64,000 nucleotides of DNA, from positions 620,001 through 684,000 of the forward strand of contig CAWFCG010000001.1 of assembly GCA_963814315.1 (NCBI GenBank). Reading direction: 5' to 3'. Origin of the DNA: JAFMJV01 sp963814315. Its GTDB lineage: Bacteria; Chloroflexota; Limnocylindria; Limnocylindrales; CSP1-4. The position numbers were made by a program, and so were the translations under genes. The notes beneath the pieces are model-generated. The model made no database searches. It was not told the DNA's origin and worked only from the letters and a program-made list of their open reading frames with translations. This document shows, one piece after another, positions 15,706-24,168 of the stretch (within the stretch, counting starts at the first letter, position 1; every line of letters starts with the position of its first letter).

Positions 15706-16875
15706 TCAGTCTAGGGCCCGCGCCGGATGCGGCGTGGTGATGACCCTGACCGTCAAGAGACCCACCACCACTGCTCCGGTCAGGAAGATCGGTTGCGGTG
15801 TAAGTGGCGTCAGCAGCACTAGCATGATCGCCACCGGTGTGAGCGCCAGGCGCACGCGCGACATCGGCCGCGGCAGGTCGTGAAGCACCCACACACCGGC
15901 CAGGTAGATCGCGACCGGGATGGCCACCGTGGCGCCCGCGAGCGTCATGTCGACGTGGGCGTGGTCCGTGAGGACGTCGACGCCCGCGGCGATCCCAGCT
16001 CCCACCGCGGCCGCCGCGATCCAGATGAAGTAGTGACCGTAGCCCCACTCGAAGGCGCGTCCCCGGGACGTGAGCAGATCGTTGCTGGAGCGCTCGAAGT
16101 ACAGCCACCACATGGCGAACACCAGCAGCAGCGCACCCAAGGCCAGGAAGAGAAGCTCAAGATCGGAGAAGGCGTCCTCGGTGATCGAGCCGAATGCCGT
16201 GGCTCCCGCCAGCACCAATTCACCCAGCACGATGATGGTGAGCAGCCCATAGCGTTCAGCGATGTGGTCGGCATGCCAGCGCGTCGGCAGGTCGTGCGTG
16301 GCGATGATCGGAACTGCCAACTCCCCCGCGACCAGAACCAGGAACGCCACGGGGAACAGGTCTGTGGGGATGAAGAGGAAGGCGATGACCCAGATCACCT
16401 GCATGATCGCGATGCCCGTCGCCCAGCGGATGTTCTGTCGACGGTGTAGAGGATCGTTGCGGGCAGCGCGCAACCACTGCCCCACTTGTGAGATGCGCAT
16501 GACGATGTATCCGAGCAGGACCAGCGACCAGTCGCCAGCATCGAAGGCACGGCTGATCCCCGCCGCCATGATGATGGCGCCAGCCATCTGCGCGAAGACC
16601 GCGATGCGATAGGGCACGTCGTCGGTGTCGTATCCCGCGGCGAACCAGGTGAAGCTCATCCACGCCCACCAGATAGCGAAGAAGGTGAGGATGTAGCCGA
16701 GGATGCCATCGACGATATGGTCGTCCGCGAGCGCGTGGTGCAGCGATGACGCCGCTGCTGCGATGGCGACCACGATGACCAGGTCGAAGAACAGCTCCAG
16801 TGGCGTGGATGCTCGGTTCTCCTCATCAGGCTCCCGGCCGCGCATCGGGACCGGCCAGCGCTTGACCTCGCTCAT
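15706..16875 (-). CDS. LtrA (low temperature requirement A) family membrane protein
   Basis: A polytopic protein of 389 residues. It carries the LtrA hallmark start TPLELFFDLVIVVAI and then helix after helix, including IWWAWMSFTWFAAGYDTDD, HIAERYGLLTIIVLGE and MWWLYFERSS. The histidine-glutamate-rich motif HIAERxGLLTIIxLGE is the conserved core of the family. Biochemical function is unknown; a Listeria member is needed for growth in the cold. ATG 16875 precedes the conserved N-terminus by about 25 residues; ATG 16929 is possible. It precedes the aminotransferase gene by 32 bases, so the two may be co-transcribed. Confidence 0.86.
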   Translation of the reverse strand: MSEVKRWPVPMRGREPDEENRASTPLELFFDLVIVVAIAAAASSLHHALADDHIVDGILGYILTFFAIWWAWMSFTWFAAGYDTDDVPYRIAVFAQMAGAIIMAAGISRAFDAGDWSLVLLGYIVMRISQVGQWLRAARNDPLHRRQNIRWATGIAIMQVIWVIAFLFIPTDLFPVAFLVLVAGELAVPIIATHDLPTRWHADHIAERYGLLTIIVLGELVLAGATAFGSITEDAFSDLELLFLALGALLLVFAMWWLYFERSSNDLLTSRGRAFEWGYGHYFIWIAAAAVGAGIAAGVDVLTDHAHVDMTLAGATVAIPVAIYLAGVWVLHDLPRPMSRVRLALTPVAIMLVLLTPLTPQPIFLTGAVVVGLLTVRVITTPHPARALD

Positions 16876-17048
16876 GGCGGGGAACGGAATCAGGCCGGTC
16901 AGTCCAGCGGGTCGGCGCGATTGGGACATGGGATCGCTGGCCCGTTGGCGGACAGGGTCGCTGTCCGCCGTCACGCGCGGACCCTCGATGGGTGAAGTTA
17001 TCGAAACCTTCGCCCGGTCCAGACCTGACATGTCGGTATGGTCGGGGC

Positions 17049-18149
17049 ATGCAACCGAGATGGGCGGGCCATACCCCCGATGGCAGGCTGGGGCAGACAC
17101 GGCCCAGGCGTTTCCGCATCACCACCATCATCCTGGTTTCGCTCCTGGGCTTCGCGGTCGTGATCGCCGGGCTGCTCGTCGGACTCGCGCTGGTCGGCCG
17201 GAACCCGCTGGATCTCCTGGCACGCGATACAGACCCAGGGCAGCCGCGGGCCATCGGCAGCCGCCAGATGGCGGAGTTGGCGGTCGGGACCAGCCCCACC
17301 ACGCTGGTCCGGGGTCCAGAGGATGGTGCCTTCTTCATCGATGGCCGCACCGGCTCTGTATGGCGTGTCAATCTCAAGGCCGGCAAGGCCGTTGAGATCA
17401 TCACACCGGGCGATCGACCGGCTGGCTCGGACGACGCCGTCGGCACTCCAGTCGAGCTCGCTGCGGCCGGTCCCGATGTGGTCGTGGTCGATGACGCCGG
17501 TGGAGCGTGGCGCTGGCAACCATCGAACCGCAAAGGTGCCGGCAAGCTGTCGCGATTGCGCCTGCAGGGCGAGCCGACGCTTCCCCAAGGCCATGGCCCG
17601 GTGGCGGCATTCGGGTCGGAAGTGGGCCAGTACCGTCTCTACGTCGTCGACCGCAGCGGCGACCAGATCTTGCGCTACCAGCAGACATTCGACGGCAGCT
17701 CGTTCCAGCCGCCCAGTCCCTACCTGGAACGCTCGGAGACGGTGACCGGGGATGTGAAGCAGCTCTACCTCGACTTCGACCTGTATACGCTGGCGGACGG
17801 GGACCCACAGCGCTATACCTATGGCCGGCGTGACTGGATGTGGCTGCCCGATGACGTGGGGGGCACCGACTACCGACTGCTCGGCGGGAGTGGGACCAGC
17901 AGCGACGATGGGCGGCTCTACCTGTATGACGCTGCCGGCCCACAGATCATCGGCATGGCCAAGGCGGACGGCAGCATCCTGGGCCGCTGGACCCCGGACG
18001 TGGGGAGCAGTGCCCTGAGCGATGTTCGCGGCATGTACGTCGTCGAAGGCGGTGTGAGCAAGAAGGGCAAGCGCAAAGCGGACACGTTGGTCTGGATCAC
18101 GCCGGATGCCATCCACCGCGCCAAGCTGGGGTTGCCCGTCGATGGTTGA
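17049..18149 (+). CDS. Membrane-anchored beta-propeller-like protein of unknown function
   Basis: A 366-residue protein. One N-terminal membrane helix (about residues 24-47, ITTIILVSLLGFAVVIAGLL) is followed by an extracytoplasmic domain. This domain contains repeated beta-strand units with aspartate-rich turns such as FFIDGRTGSVWRVNLKAGK, VVVDDAGGAWRWQP, LYVVDRSGDQILRYQ and LYLYDAAGPQIIG. The spacing (roughly 40-60 residues) suggests a propeller with five or six blades. ATG 17049 is chosen because the positively charged tail and helix follow directly. It overlaps the MDMPI-fold gene by 8 bases. I do not recognise a specific family; a scaffold or ligand-sensing role is only a guess. Confidence 0.6.
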   Translation: MQPRWAGHTPDGRLGQTRPRRFRITTIILVSLLGFAVVIAGLLVGLALVGRNPLDLLARDTDPGQPRAIGSRQMAELAVGTSPTTLVRGPEDGAFFIDGRTGSVWRVNLKAGKAVEIITPGDRPAGSDDAVGTPVELAAAGPDVVVVDDAGGAWRWQPSNRKGAGKLSRLRLQGEPTLPQGHGPVAAFGSEVGQYRLYVVDRSGDQILRYQQTFDGSSFQPPSPYLERSETVTGDVKQLYLDFDLYTLADGDPQRYTYGRRDWMWLPDDVGGTDYRLLGGSGTSSDDGRLYLYDAAGPQIIGMAKADGSILGRWTPDVGSSALSDVRGMYVVEGGVSKKGKRKADTLVWITPDAIHRAKLGLPVDG

Positions 18150-18795
18150 CGGGCTCGCGGTCATCGAGCGCGAAGGGCGTCGCATCATCGCCTTGGGACG
18201 ATCCGCCCCCGAGCGACGGGTACCGCAGTATCCGACCTGGACGCTGCGTGACCTCGTGATGCACGTGGCCAGTGTCCACGGGCGCACGGCGGAGGTCTGT
18301 CGGATGCTGCCAAAGGAGCGGATCGCGACGCCGGCTCCTCCCGAGGACAGGGATGCCTTCGACTGGGCGACCGAGCAACTCGACCGGATGCTCGCTGGGC
18401 TTGGCACGGCCGATGTGGAGTCCGCAGTCTGGACCCTCGTTCCCAGCCAGCGGCTGGCATTCTGGGGACCCCGGATGGTCATCGAGACGGGCGTCCATCG
18501 TTGGGACGCGCAGGCTGCGATCGAAGTCCCCGAACCGCTCTTGCCCGTCGTCGCGACCGCTGGGCTCGACGAGTTCAGCGCCCTCTACCTGCCACAGCTG
18601 GGCCGAGTCCCGACCATCGAGCTGACCGCGACCGACCACGGACGAGCGTGGCGCTTCGGTGAGGGCGAGCCGGCGGCGCGGATCGAGGGGACGGCCTCCG
18701 ACCTTTTCCTGCGGCTGATGTCACGCCCCGGCACGCCCCTGCCGCACGAGTGGGAACGGGCCGTCGACGCGTTGGGCTCACCGGCGGATGGTTAG
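18142..18795 (+). CDS. Maleylpyruvate isomerase / mycothiol-dependent enzyme family (DinB fold) protein
   Basis: A 217-residue protein with the MDMPI N-terminal four-helix fold. The first helix holds a LVMHVASVHGRTAEV segment with conserved histidines, and the later GVHRWDAQAA motif is diagnostic. The final 70 residues form the small alpha/beta MDMPI C-terminal domain. Characterised relatives use mycothiol in isomerisation or detoxification and bind a metal through the histidine triad. Substrate and thiol cofactor here are unknown. It overlaps the preceding propeller-like gene (ATG 18142 lies inside its last codons), so the pair is co-translated. Confidence 0.8.
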   Translation: MVDGLAVIEREGRRIIALGRSAPERRVPQYPTWTLRDLVMHVASVHGRTAEVCRMLPKERIATPAPPEDRDAFDWATEQLDRMLAGLGTADVESAVWTLVPSQRLAFWGPRMVIETGVHRWDAQAAIEVPEPLLPVVATAGLDEFSALYLPQLGRVPTIELTATDHGRAWRFGEGEPAARIEGTASDLFLRLMSRPGTPLPHEWERAVDALGSPADG

Positions 18796-18806
18796 CTGCG
18801 GCAACG

Positions 18807-19604
18807 TCAGGCCCGATAGCGATCGAGCCCGCGGGTGGTGATGAGGCGCTCGTCGTGGCTGATGCCGGCTGCGTCGTAGCCGGGTAGCGAATCGACCCAG
18901 CTGAGCCCATCGCGTCCCATGGCGAAGGCGGCCGTGGCGTAGGCGTCGGCCCGTGCCAGGGCAGGCCCGACCACACTGATCGTAAGCAGCTCGTCGACGG
19001 CCCGTCCCGTCCGCGCGTCGACGATATGGTGGCCACGCTCGGTGATGCCGGACGTCGCCACCGCGAGATCGTCGCTCTGCAACACCAGGGCCACGGACGT
19101 TCCCGTGTCTGGGTGCGCGATACCGATGCGCCAGGTCACGCCCGGCTCATGCCCGCCATGGACGAGCACGTCGCCGCCGGCGCTGATGAAGAAGCGTTCG
19201 ATACCGGCCGCGGTGAGGATGTCAGCGGCCCGGTCGACGGCCCAGCCCTTCACCACTCCAGTGGGGTCCGGCAGGCCATCGGGCCGATGGCCGCGGATGT
19301 CGAAGGCCCCACCACTGAGCACCTCGACGGCATCGGCGATCTGGAGCACGTGGGCAAGGTCGTCGGAGAGATCCGATGCGGCCATCTCGCCGCGCATCAT
19401 GCGGCTGACCTCGCTGTCCGACTTGAATGGGCTGAAACGGTCATCGACCTCATGGAGCCAAGCGAACGCAGCATCGACCGGGGGTGAGCAAGCACCCCCG
19501 TCGGGCACGAAGAGGCTGATCACGGTGCCCATAGCACGCTCCACGCGTCGCCTGTCAGGGTCGCGCGTCGCGAGCCGATCCTCACCGACCAGCTCGGCCT
19601 CCAT
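18807..19604 (-). CDS. apbE: FAD:protein FMN transferase (ApbE)
   Basis: A 265-residue ApbE. The family landmarks are RAMGTVISLFV, VDDRFSPFKSDSEVSRM, GGAFDIRG, DPTGVVKGWAVDRA, FFISAGGDVLVHG, ATSGITERGHHIVDARTG and the final ADAYATAAFAMG. It transfers FMN from FAD onto a threonine of a partner through a phosphoester bond. The partner is almost certainly the FMN-binding protein encoded immediately upstream: its stop codon TAG (19607-19605) directly precedes this ATG. Together with the ferric-reductase-like protein they form a three-gene operon. There is no obvious signal peptide, so flavinylation topology is unclear. Confidence 0.93.
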   Translation of the reverse strand: MEAELVGEDRLATRDPDRRRVERAMGTVISLFVPDGGACSPPVDAAFAWLHEVDDRFSPFKSDSEVSRMMRGEMAASDLSDDLAHVLQIADAVEVLSGGAFDIRGHRPDGLPDPTGVVKGWAVDRAADILTAAGIERFFISAGGDVLVHGGHEPGVTWRIGIAHPDTGTSVALVLQSDDLAVATSGITERGHHIVDARTGRAVDELLTISVVGPALARADAYATAAFAMGRDGLSWVDSLPGYDAAGISHDERLITTRGLDRYRA

Positions 19605-20138
19605 CTACATGCCCAACTGGTCGAGCGCTGACTGCAGCGATGCCGCATAGGCTCGGCTGGTATAGGTGGCGCCGGAGATGACGCTGACCCCGGAACTGTC
19701 GGCCGCGATGGCCTCCTCGCGCAGCACCGGGCCAGCATAGCCACTGATCTGCGAAGAGTGGCGATCGCCATCGGGCAAGGACAGCGTCTGCACGTCGACG
19801 ATGTCTCGGCCATCAACGGTGACGGCGACCTGGACCGTGCCCCAGCGGATGGCGATGGGGTCACCCGTGACCGTCACCGGAGTGGCCGTCACCGGCTCGC
19901 TCGTCGCCGTCACCGCCGGCGAAGCCTCGACCACTACGTCGGCACCTCTCGTTGCGGTCGCCGTGTCAGCCATCAGCTCATCAATGGCCGCGGCCCTTTC
20001 GTCTTCGGCCACCACGACCGTGTCGAGCGACGGCGCACCGCGAAAGGAGAGGAGCAGTGCCAGGGCCCCGACGGTGCCGGCAAGGGCCAAGCTGCCGCGG
20101 ACGGGGAGGCGGGACGGTTGGCGTGTTCCAGTGTTCAT
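19605..20138 (-). CDS. FMN-binding domain protein (covalently flavinylated electron carrier)
   Basis: A 177-residue protein. An N-terminal anchor helix (about residues 15-33, GSLALAGTVGALALLLSF) is followed by a low-complexity Thr/Val-rich linker and a C-terminal FMN-binding domain. That domain ends in VSVISGATYTSRAY; T160 is the expected attachment site for FMN (consensus SGAxxT). The upstream gene is the ferric-reductase-like protein (stop 20141, two bases before this start) and the downstream gene is ApbE. It probably carries single electrons on the outer face of the membrane. ATG 20138 is chosen because longer versions extend into the previous gene. Confidence 0.88.
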   Translation of the reverse strand: MNTGTRQPSRLPVRGSLALAGTVGALALLLSFRGAPSLDTVVVAEDERAAAIDELMADTATATRGADVVVEASPAVTATSEPVTATPVTVTGDPIAIRWGTVQVAVTVDGRDIVDVQTLSLPDGDRHSSQISGYAGPVLREEAIAADSSGVSVISGATYTSRAYAASLQSALDQLGM

Positions 20139-20140
20139 CT

Positions 20141-21526
20141 TCAGTACCCAAATCGTTCTGCGTGGATCTGCCGGGACGGGACGCCCAGGCGTCGAAGGCT
20201 CTGCAGGGTGCACTCGGTGAAGGAGCGCGAGCCGCAGATGAAGACGTCCGCATCTACGAGGTCGGGGATCAGGCGTGCCAGGGACGCGGGCGATAGAGGG
20301 TCGATTGGCATCTGGGCCGAACCGCGATGGCCAGCGAGGATCCGCACGTCGGCGCCGCTGCGGGAGGCGATGTCTGCCAGCTCGCGACCGAAGATGACCT
20401 CCGACGGCTCACCTTCACGGTAGAGCAGCGTGCAGCGAACCGAACGGGCTACCAACTCCTCCAGGATGGCGCGGAGCGGCGTCACTCCGACACCACCCGC
20501 CAGCATGACGACGCGCGGACGAGTGACCAATGCCGAGGTGAAGGCCCCGTAGGGGCCCTCGATGAAGACCGCTGTTCCTGGGCGCATCGTGAGCATGCGC
20601 CGGGAGTCGTCGCCCAGGCCCTTGATGGTGAACCGGAGGTACGATCCATTCGGTGCAGCGGAGATGGAGAAAGGATGTGGGCGCCACCAGCCCCCGCCTC
20701 GCAGGAAGCGGATGTTGAAGAACTGGCCTGCCCGCACCGGGAGGCGCTCGATGTCCCGGCCGACGAGATAGATCGACACCACATCGAGTGACTCCGGCAC
20801 GACCGCGGCCACTCGAAGCCGGTGCCGCGCGGAAAGCCGGATCGGTGCCAGCAGGCGATACCACAGGAGCAGGCCGAAGGTGACGACGTAGAGGCCAATC
20901 CAGAACGCGACGGCCACCGGGTCAGCCACGAGATCGCTGCCCAGGCTGATCTGATGCGCGAAGGCCAGTGCGATGCCGAGGTAGGCGTACAGGTGAAGTC
21001 CATACCAGGTCTCGTATGCGAGCCGGCGACGCGCGGCCGCGATCGACGTCAGCGCCACTACCGCCAGCAGCACCAGCCCGACGGTGGCGATGAGGACGTC
21101 CCAGGTCTCGTTGAGCGCCACGAACTCCGCGACGACATCGGTACCGGTGCCCAAGGCCGGACCGATGGTGCTGAAGACGACGTGGGCCACGATCAAGCTG
21201 ATCATCGTCCGGCCCAACCATCGATGCCAGGCCATGAGCCGGTCGCTGCCGACCACATGGTCGATCCAGGGCACCCGCGCCATCAGCACGATCTGCACGA
21301 GCGCCAGGTAGGTGCCCACCAACGCGGTGAGCTGACCGAGGCTGATGGCAAGACCAGACGGAGAACCGACTTGGCCAAGACCGCCGTGGCGGACCCACAT
21401 GCCGACGACGAGGAGTCCGAGGACGATGAATGCGACGGCGATGTCGCTCGATCGGAACGACCACGACCTCAGCATCGTACTGCGCCGGGTCGCGAGCGCT
21501 CGCCCGGCCTGCGTCAGGGTCGTCAC
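20141..21526 (-). CDS. Ferric-reductase-like transmembrane flavocytochrome (FAD/NAD(P)-binding)
   Basis: A 461-residue protein. About six N-terminal helices carry paired haem-ligand histidines (AWHRWLGRT and LIVAHVVFST in one region, YGLHLYAYL and FAHQISLG in another). A ferredoxin-reductase module follows, with FAD motif PHPFSISAAP (near 290), MLAGGVGVTPLRAILEE (near 350, NAD(P) loop) and CGSRSFTECTLQSL near the end. It moves electrons from NAD(P)H through FAD and two haems across the membrane. The partner FMN-binding protein and ApbE follow in the same operon, so the likely output is an extracytoplasmic flavin carrier and then an unknown acceptor. Confidence 0.87.
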   Translation of the reverse strand: MTTLTQAGRALATRRSTMLRSWSFRSSDIAVAFIVLGLLVVGMWVRHGGLGQVGSPSGLAISLGQLTALVGTYLALVQIVLMARVPWIDHVVGSDRLMAWHRWLGRTMISLIVAHVVFSTIGPALGTGTDVVAEFVALNETWDVLIATVGLVLLAVVALTSIAAARRRLAYETWYGLHLYAYLGIALAFAHQISLGSDLVADPVAVAFWIGLYVVTFGLLLWYRLLAPIRLSARHRLRVAAVVPESLDVVSIYLVGRDIERLPVRAGQFFNIRFLRGGGWWRPHPFSISAAPNGSYLRFTIKGLGDDSRRMLTMRPGTAVFIEGPYGAFTSALVTRPRVVMLAGGVGVTPLRAILEELVARSVRCTLLYREGEPSEVIFGRELADIASRSGADVRILAGHRGSAQMPIDPLSPASLARLIPDLVDADVFICGSRSFTECTLQSLRRLGVPSRQIHAERFGY

Positions 21527-21697
21527 GATGGGGCGGAAAGGTGTGTGTCCATCGATACCGAGTCTCAGGGTCCAAGATCAGCCTCCCGGCCCATCCGCGT
21601 AAGGGCGGTGTAATCGCCTGGCCGTCGTGCCTGGGCGAGCGGTTCGAACCTCGTCGACGTCGTAGGGCTGGCCATGCCGTAGGCGATACTTGGCCGT

Positions 21698-22579
21698 ATG
21701 ACCGACCGTCAGCTCCGGTCCTCGGATCCCATCGCCCGAGGCAATACGTCGGACATCATCGCCTGGACCAGGGAGACCGTGGTCAAGGTGCTGCGCCCTG
21801 AGATCCCACGGCACTGGGCCGCCATCGAGGCGGACATCACCCGCAGAGTGCACGCGTCAGGCCTGCCCGTGCCCTTCACCGACGGGGTGATCGAGGTCGA
21901 TGGCCGGCCCGGTGTCATCCTCGAACGGATCGACGGCCCGACCATGTGGCAGCGCATGAAGGACGAGCCGCGCGAGGTGCCCGGGTTGATGGACACCTTG
22001 GTGGCGCTTCAAGCCGAGTTACACGCGGCGGTGATACGCGGGCTACCGGACCTGGTGCGGCGACACGGAAGCAAGATCGACGAGGCCGTCCAGGTATCAG
22101 CTGCGGAACGACAGGAGGCACAGCTGCTGCTGGCGGCGATGCCCCGCGGCTCTGCCCTCTGCCATGGCGACTTTCACCCCGCCAACATCATCCTCGCAGC
22201 GCGTGGGATGGTCATCCTCGACTGGTTCGACGCTGCGACCGGCAGCGCTGTTGCAGATCGCGTTCGTAGCTCGCTACTGATGCGTGCCCCGCTCGACCGA
22301 GCGGCGATGCCCGTCCATCTCGGTGGTGCCACGATCGATTCACTCGACCGCATGCACTCGGGCTACCTGGCAGCCCTCGCTCGCCGCGGGCTCATCGATG
22401 TGCCCGAGTTCGCGCAGTGGGAGGCGGTCGTGGCGGTCGCGCGGATGTCAGAGCCTGTCCCGAGTGGCGACCTGTTGAGCCTCTGGAGCCGCTGGCGAGC
22501 GGAGGGCCCTGCGAGCACCGCCGCGATGATCAAACGCTGCCTGCAAGACGACGCCTGCGACGAGGACGAACCGAGCTAG
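21698..22579 (+). CDS. Aminoglycoside phosphotransferase-fold (APH) kinase family protein
   Basis: A 293-residue kinase-like fold. Early strands include RGNTSDIIAW and VVKVLRP with the ATP-contacting lysine. The catalytic loop is LCHGDFHPANII (near residue 155), followed by the metal-binding aspartate in VILDWFDAATG near 171. Such proteins phosphorylate small metabolites, sugars or antibiotics. Nothing in the neighbourhood identifies the substrate, so antibiotic resistance should not be assumed. It converges on the IMPase gene; after frame repair the two genes share the tetranucleotide CTAG (22576-22579) as overlapping stop codons. Confidence 0.8.
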   Translation: MTDRQLRSSDPIARGNTSDIIAWTRETVVKVLRPEIPRHWAAIEADITRRVHASGLPVPFTDGVIEVDGRPGVILERIDGPTMWQRMKDEPREVPGLMDTLVALQAELHAAVIRGLPDLVRRHGSKIDEAVQVSAAERQEAQLLLAAMPRGSALCHGDFHPANIILAARGMVILDWFDAATGSAVADRVRSSLLMRAPLDRAAMPVHLGGATIDSLDRMHSGYLAALARRGLIDVPEFAQWEAVVAVARMSEPVPSGDLLSLWSRWRAEGPASTAAMIKRCLQDDACDEDEPS

Positions 22580-23354
22580 GCGACCAGCCGACACAGGGCC
22601 TCGTGGATGGCGGCTCCCGACACGACCATGAGCCGGCCATTGGTCGCAGTGGGCCACTCGAAATGAGCTCCGGCTTCAGCCGCGGATCGAGTGCTCCCGC
22701 GGCATAGTCCCAGTACTGCATGTTGCGCTGATAGAAGCCGTCAAGACGACCGCAGGCCACCCAGCACAGGTTCAACGCTGCCGAGCCGAAGCAGCGGATG
22801 TCGCGGGCGGCGGGCAGCACCCGCTGCAAGTACGCAGCTTCCGCGACTCTGCCGGCCGGTGTGTAATCGAAGCCGGTCGCGATGAGGGACTCCGACAGAT
22901 CGACAGCATCGGAGACCGCGATGGGGCTACCGCCACGGCGGGCACCGCGGCCACGGATGGCACTGAAGACGTCCCCCTGGCAGATATCCACGACTGCGCC
23001 CGCGACCACCCGCCCACCCCGCGTGGCCGCCACCGAGACGCTCATGACCGGCAAGTCGTAGGTGAGGTTCACGGTGCCATCGATGGGGTCGATGACCCAC
23101 CCCACATCAGACGAGCCACTCGCCGCGCCGTCCTCTTCACCCAGCATGCTGGCGTCCGGCGTGTGTTCCAGGAGGACTGCCCGGATCGCTCGTTCGCTGG
23201 CCAGATCGAGCGATGTCACCGGGTCCGTGACGGTGGACTTGGTCCGGATGGTCCCCACATCCCCGGCGGCGGCGCGGACCACGCGGGCACCCTCGAGTGC
23301 GGCCTCGATGGCGAAGGCTTCCAGTTCAGTCGCGTGGTCAGCGCCACCGCTCAC
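22576..23354 (-). pseudogene. Inositol monophosphatase family protein, frameshifted near C-terminus
   Basis: The first 220 residues are a standard IMPase: TDPVTSLDLASERAI, MLGEEDGA (metal glutamates), the core motif WVIDPIDGTVNLTYDLP, GDVFSAIRGRGARR, and WDYAAGAL with the last metal aspartate. At about 22683-22690 (GCACTCGATCCGCGG on the minus strand) the frame breaks. Beyond it, AAEAGAHFEWPTATNGRL and ALCRLVA, the normal IMPase tail, read cleanly in another frame to a stop at 22576. Without repair the frame runs to 22530 with an arginine-rich nonsense tail. The GTG start is 1 base after the DeoR stop, in the polyol operon. It would dephosphorylate a sugar or polyol phosphate, or bisphosphorylated nucleotides. 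Confidence 0.82.
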
Positions 23355-23355
23355 G

Positions 23356-24168
23356 TCAGGTACGGACGACGACCGGACCCTGCTCCTGGAGGAGGGCCGC
23401 GGTGGCGTCGTCCATTCCCGTATCGCTGTAGATGATGTCCACCTCTTCGATGCCCGCGAAGCGGAACAACTGCTCGTTGCCCACCTTGGAGTGGTCGAAC
23501 ATCATCACCACGCGTCTGGCGGCTGCCATCATCGCCCGCTTGATGGCCACCTCTTCGCGGTAGGGGGTGGTGAAGCCCCGTTCGGGCGACATCCCATCGC
23601 AGCCGATGAACGCGACATCCACAGTGATGTCCCTGAGCGTCTCAACGCTGGACTCATCGACGAAGGCCAGCGTGCGGCGCCGCAAGGCACCTCCGATCAC
23701 GATCACGTTGGGTCGTTCGGTGATGGAGAGCGAGCGGATGATGGGTACGTGGTTGGTGATGACCGTCAGATCCCGATCGCGGTCCAGAGCATCGGCCAGG
23801 TGCAATGCCGTACTGCCCGAATCGATGATGAGCGATCCACTCTGCGGCACTTCGGCGAGCGCGGCGGTGGCGATCCGCCGCTTCTCATCCACCTTGCGTC
23901 CCTCGCGAACCTCGAGTCTCGGCACGAGCATCGATCCGCGCCAGGGGACCGCACCGCCGTGGACGCGCCGGACGAGACGTTCGCGCTGTAGCTCGGTGAG
24001 GTCACGACGGATGGTCTCGCCGGTCACGTCGAATGCATCTGCCAGCTCAGCGACATCGACACGCCCATGCTCCAGCAACCGCTTCATGATCTGCGCCCGC
24101 CGCTCACCCTGGAACAACGGGCCGGCTTTCGCCGCGATAGCCATCGGACCAGATGCCGCTTGCTCCAT
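23356..24168 (-). CDS. DeoR-family transcriptional repressor
   Basis: A 270-residue regulator. The N-terminal winged helix has ERRAQIMKRLLEHGRVDVAE and VTGETIRRDLTELQRERLVRRVHGGAV, the DeoR signature. The C-terminal DeoRC effector domain has IIDSGSTALHLAD and VIVIGGALRRRTLAFV. Effectors are normally phosphorylated sugars. ATG 24168 overlaps the stop of the mannitol-dehydrogenase gene (TGATG) and has GGGAGAG a few bases upstream. It probably controls both its own operon and the divergent ABC importer through the shared 170-base intergenic region, where an imperfect inverted repeat is visible at 25679-25726. Confidence 0.88.
   Translation of the reverse strand: MEQAASGPMAIAAKAGPLFQGERRAQIMKRLLEHGRVDVAELADAFDVTGETIRRDLTELQRERLVRRVHGGAVPWRGSMLVPRLEVREGRKVDEKRRIATAALAEVPQSGSLIIDSGSTALHLADALDRDRDLTVITNHVPIIRSLSITERPNVIVIGGALRRRTLAFVDESSVETLRDITVDVAFIGCDGMSPERGFTTPYREEVAIKRAMMAAARRVVMMFDHSKVGNEQLFRFAGIEEVDIIYSDTGMDDATAALLQEQGPVVVRT

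Noticed and set aside
21640..21670. GGTTCGAACC resembling a tRNA T-loop
   Set aside because: No matching T-stem, acceptor stem or anticodon arm could be built around it; it is simply a palindrome.
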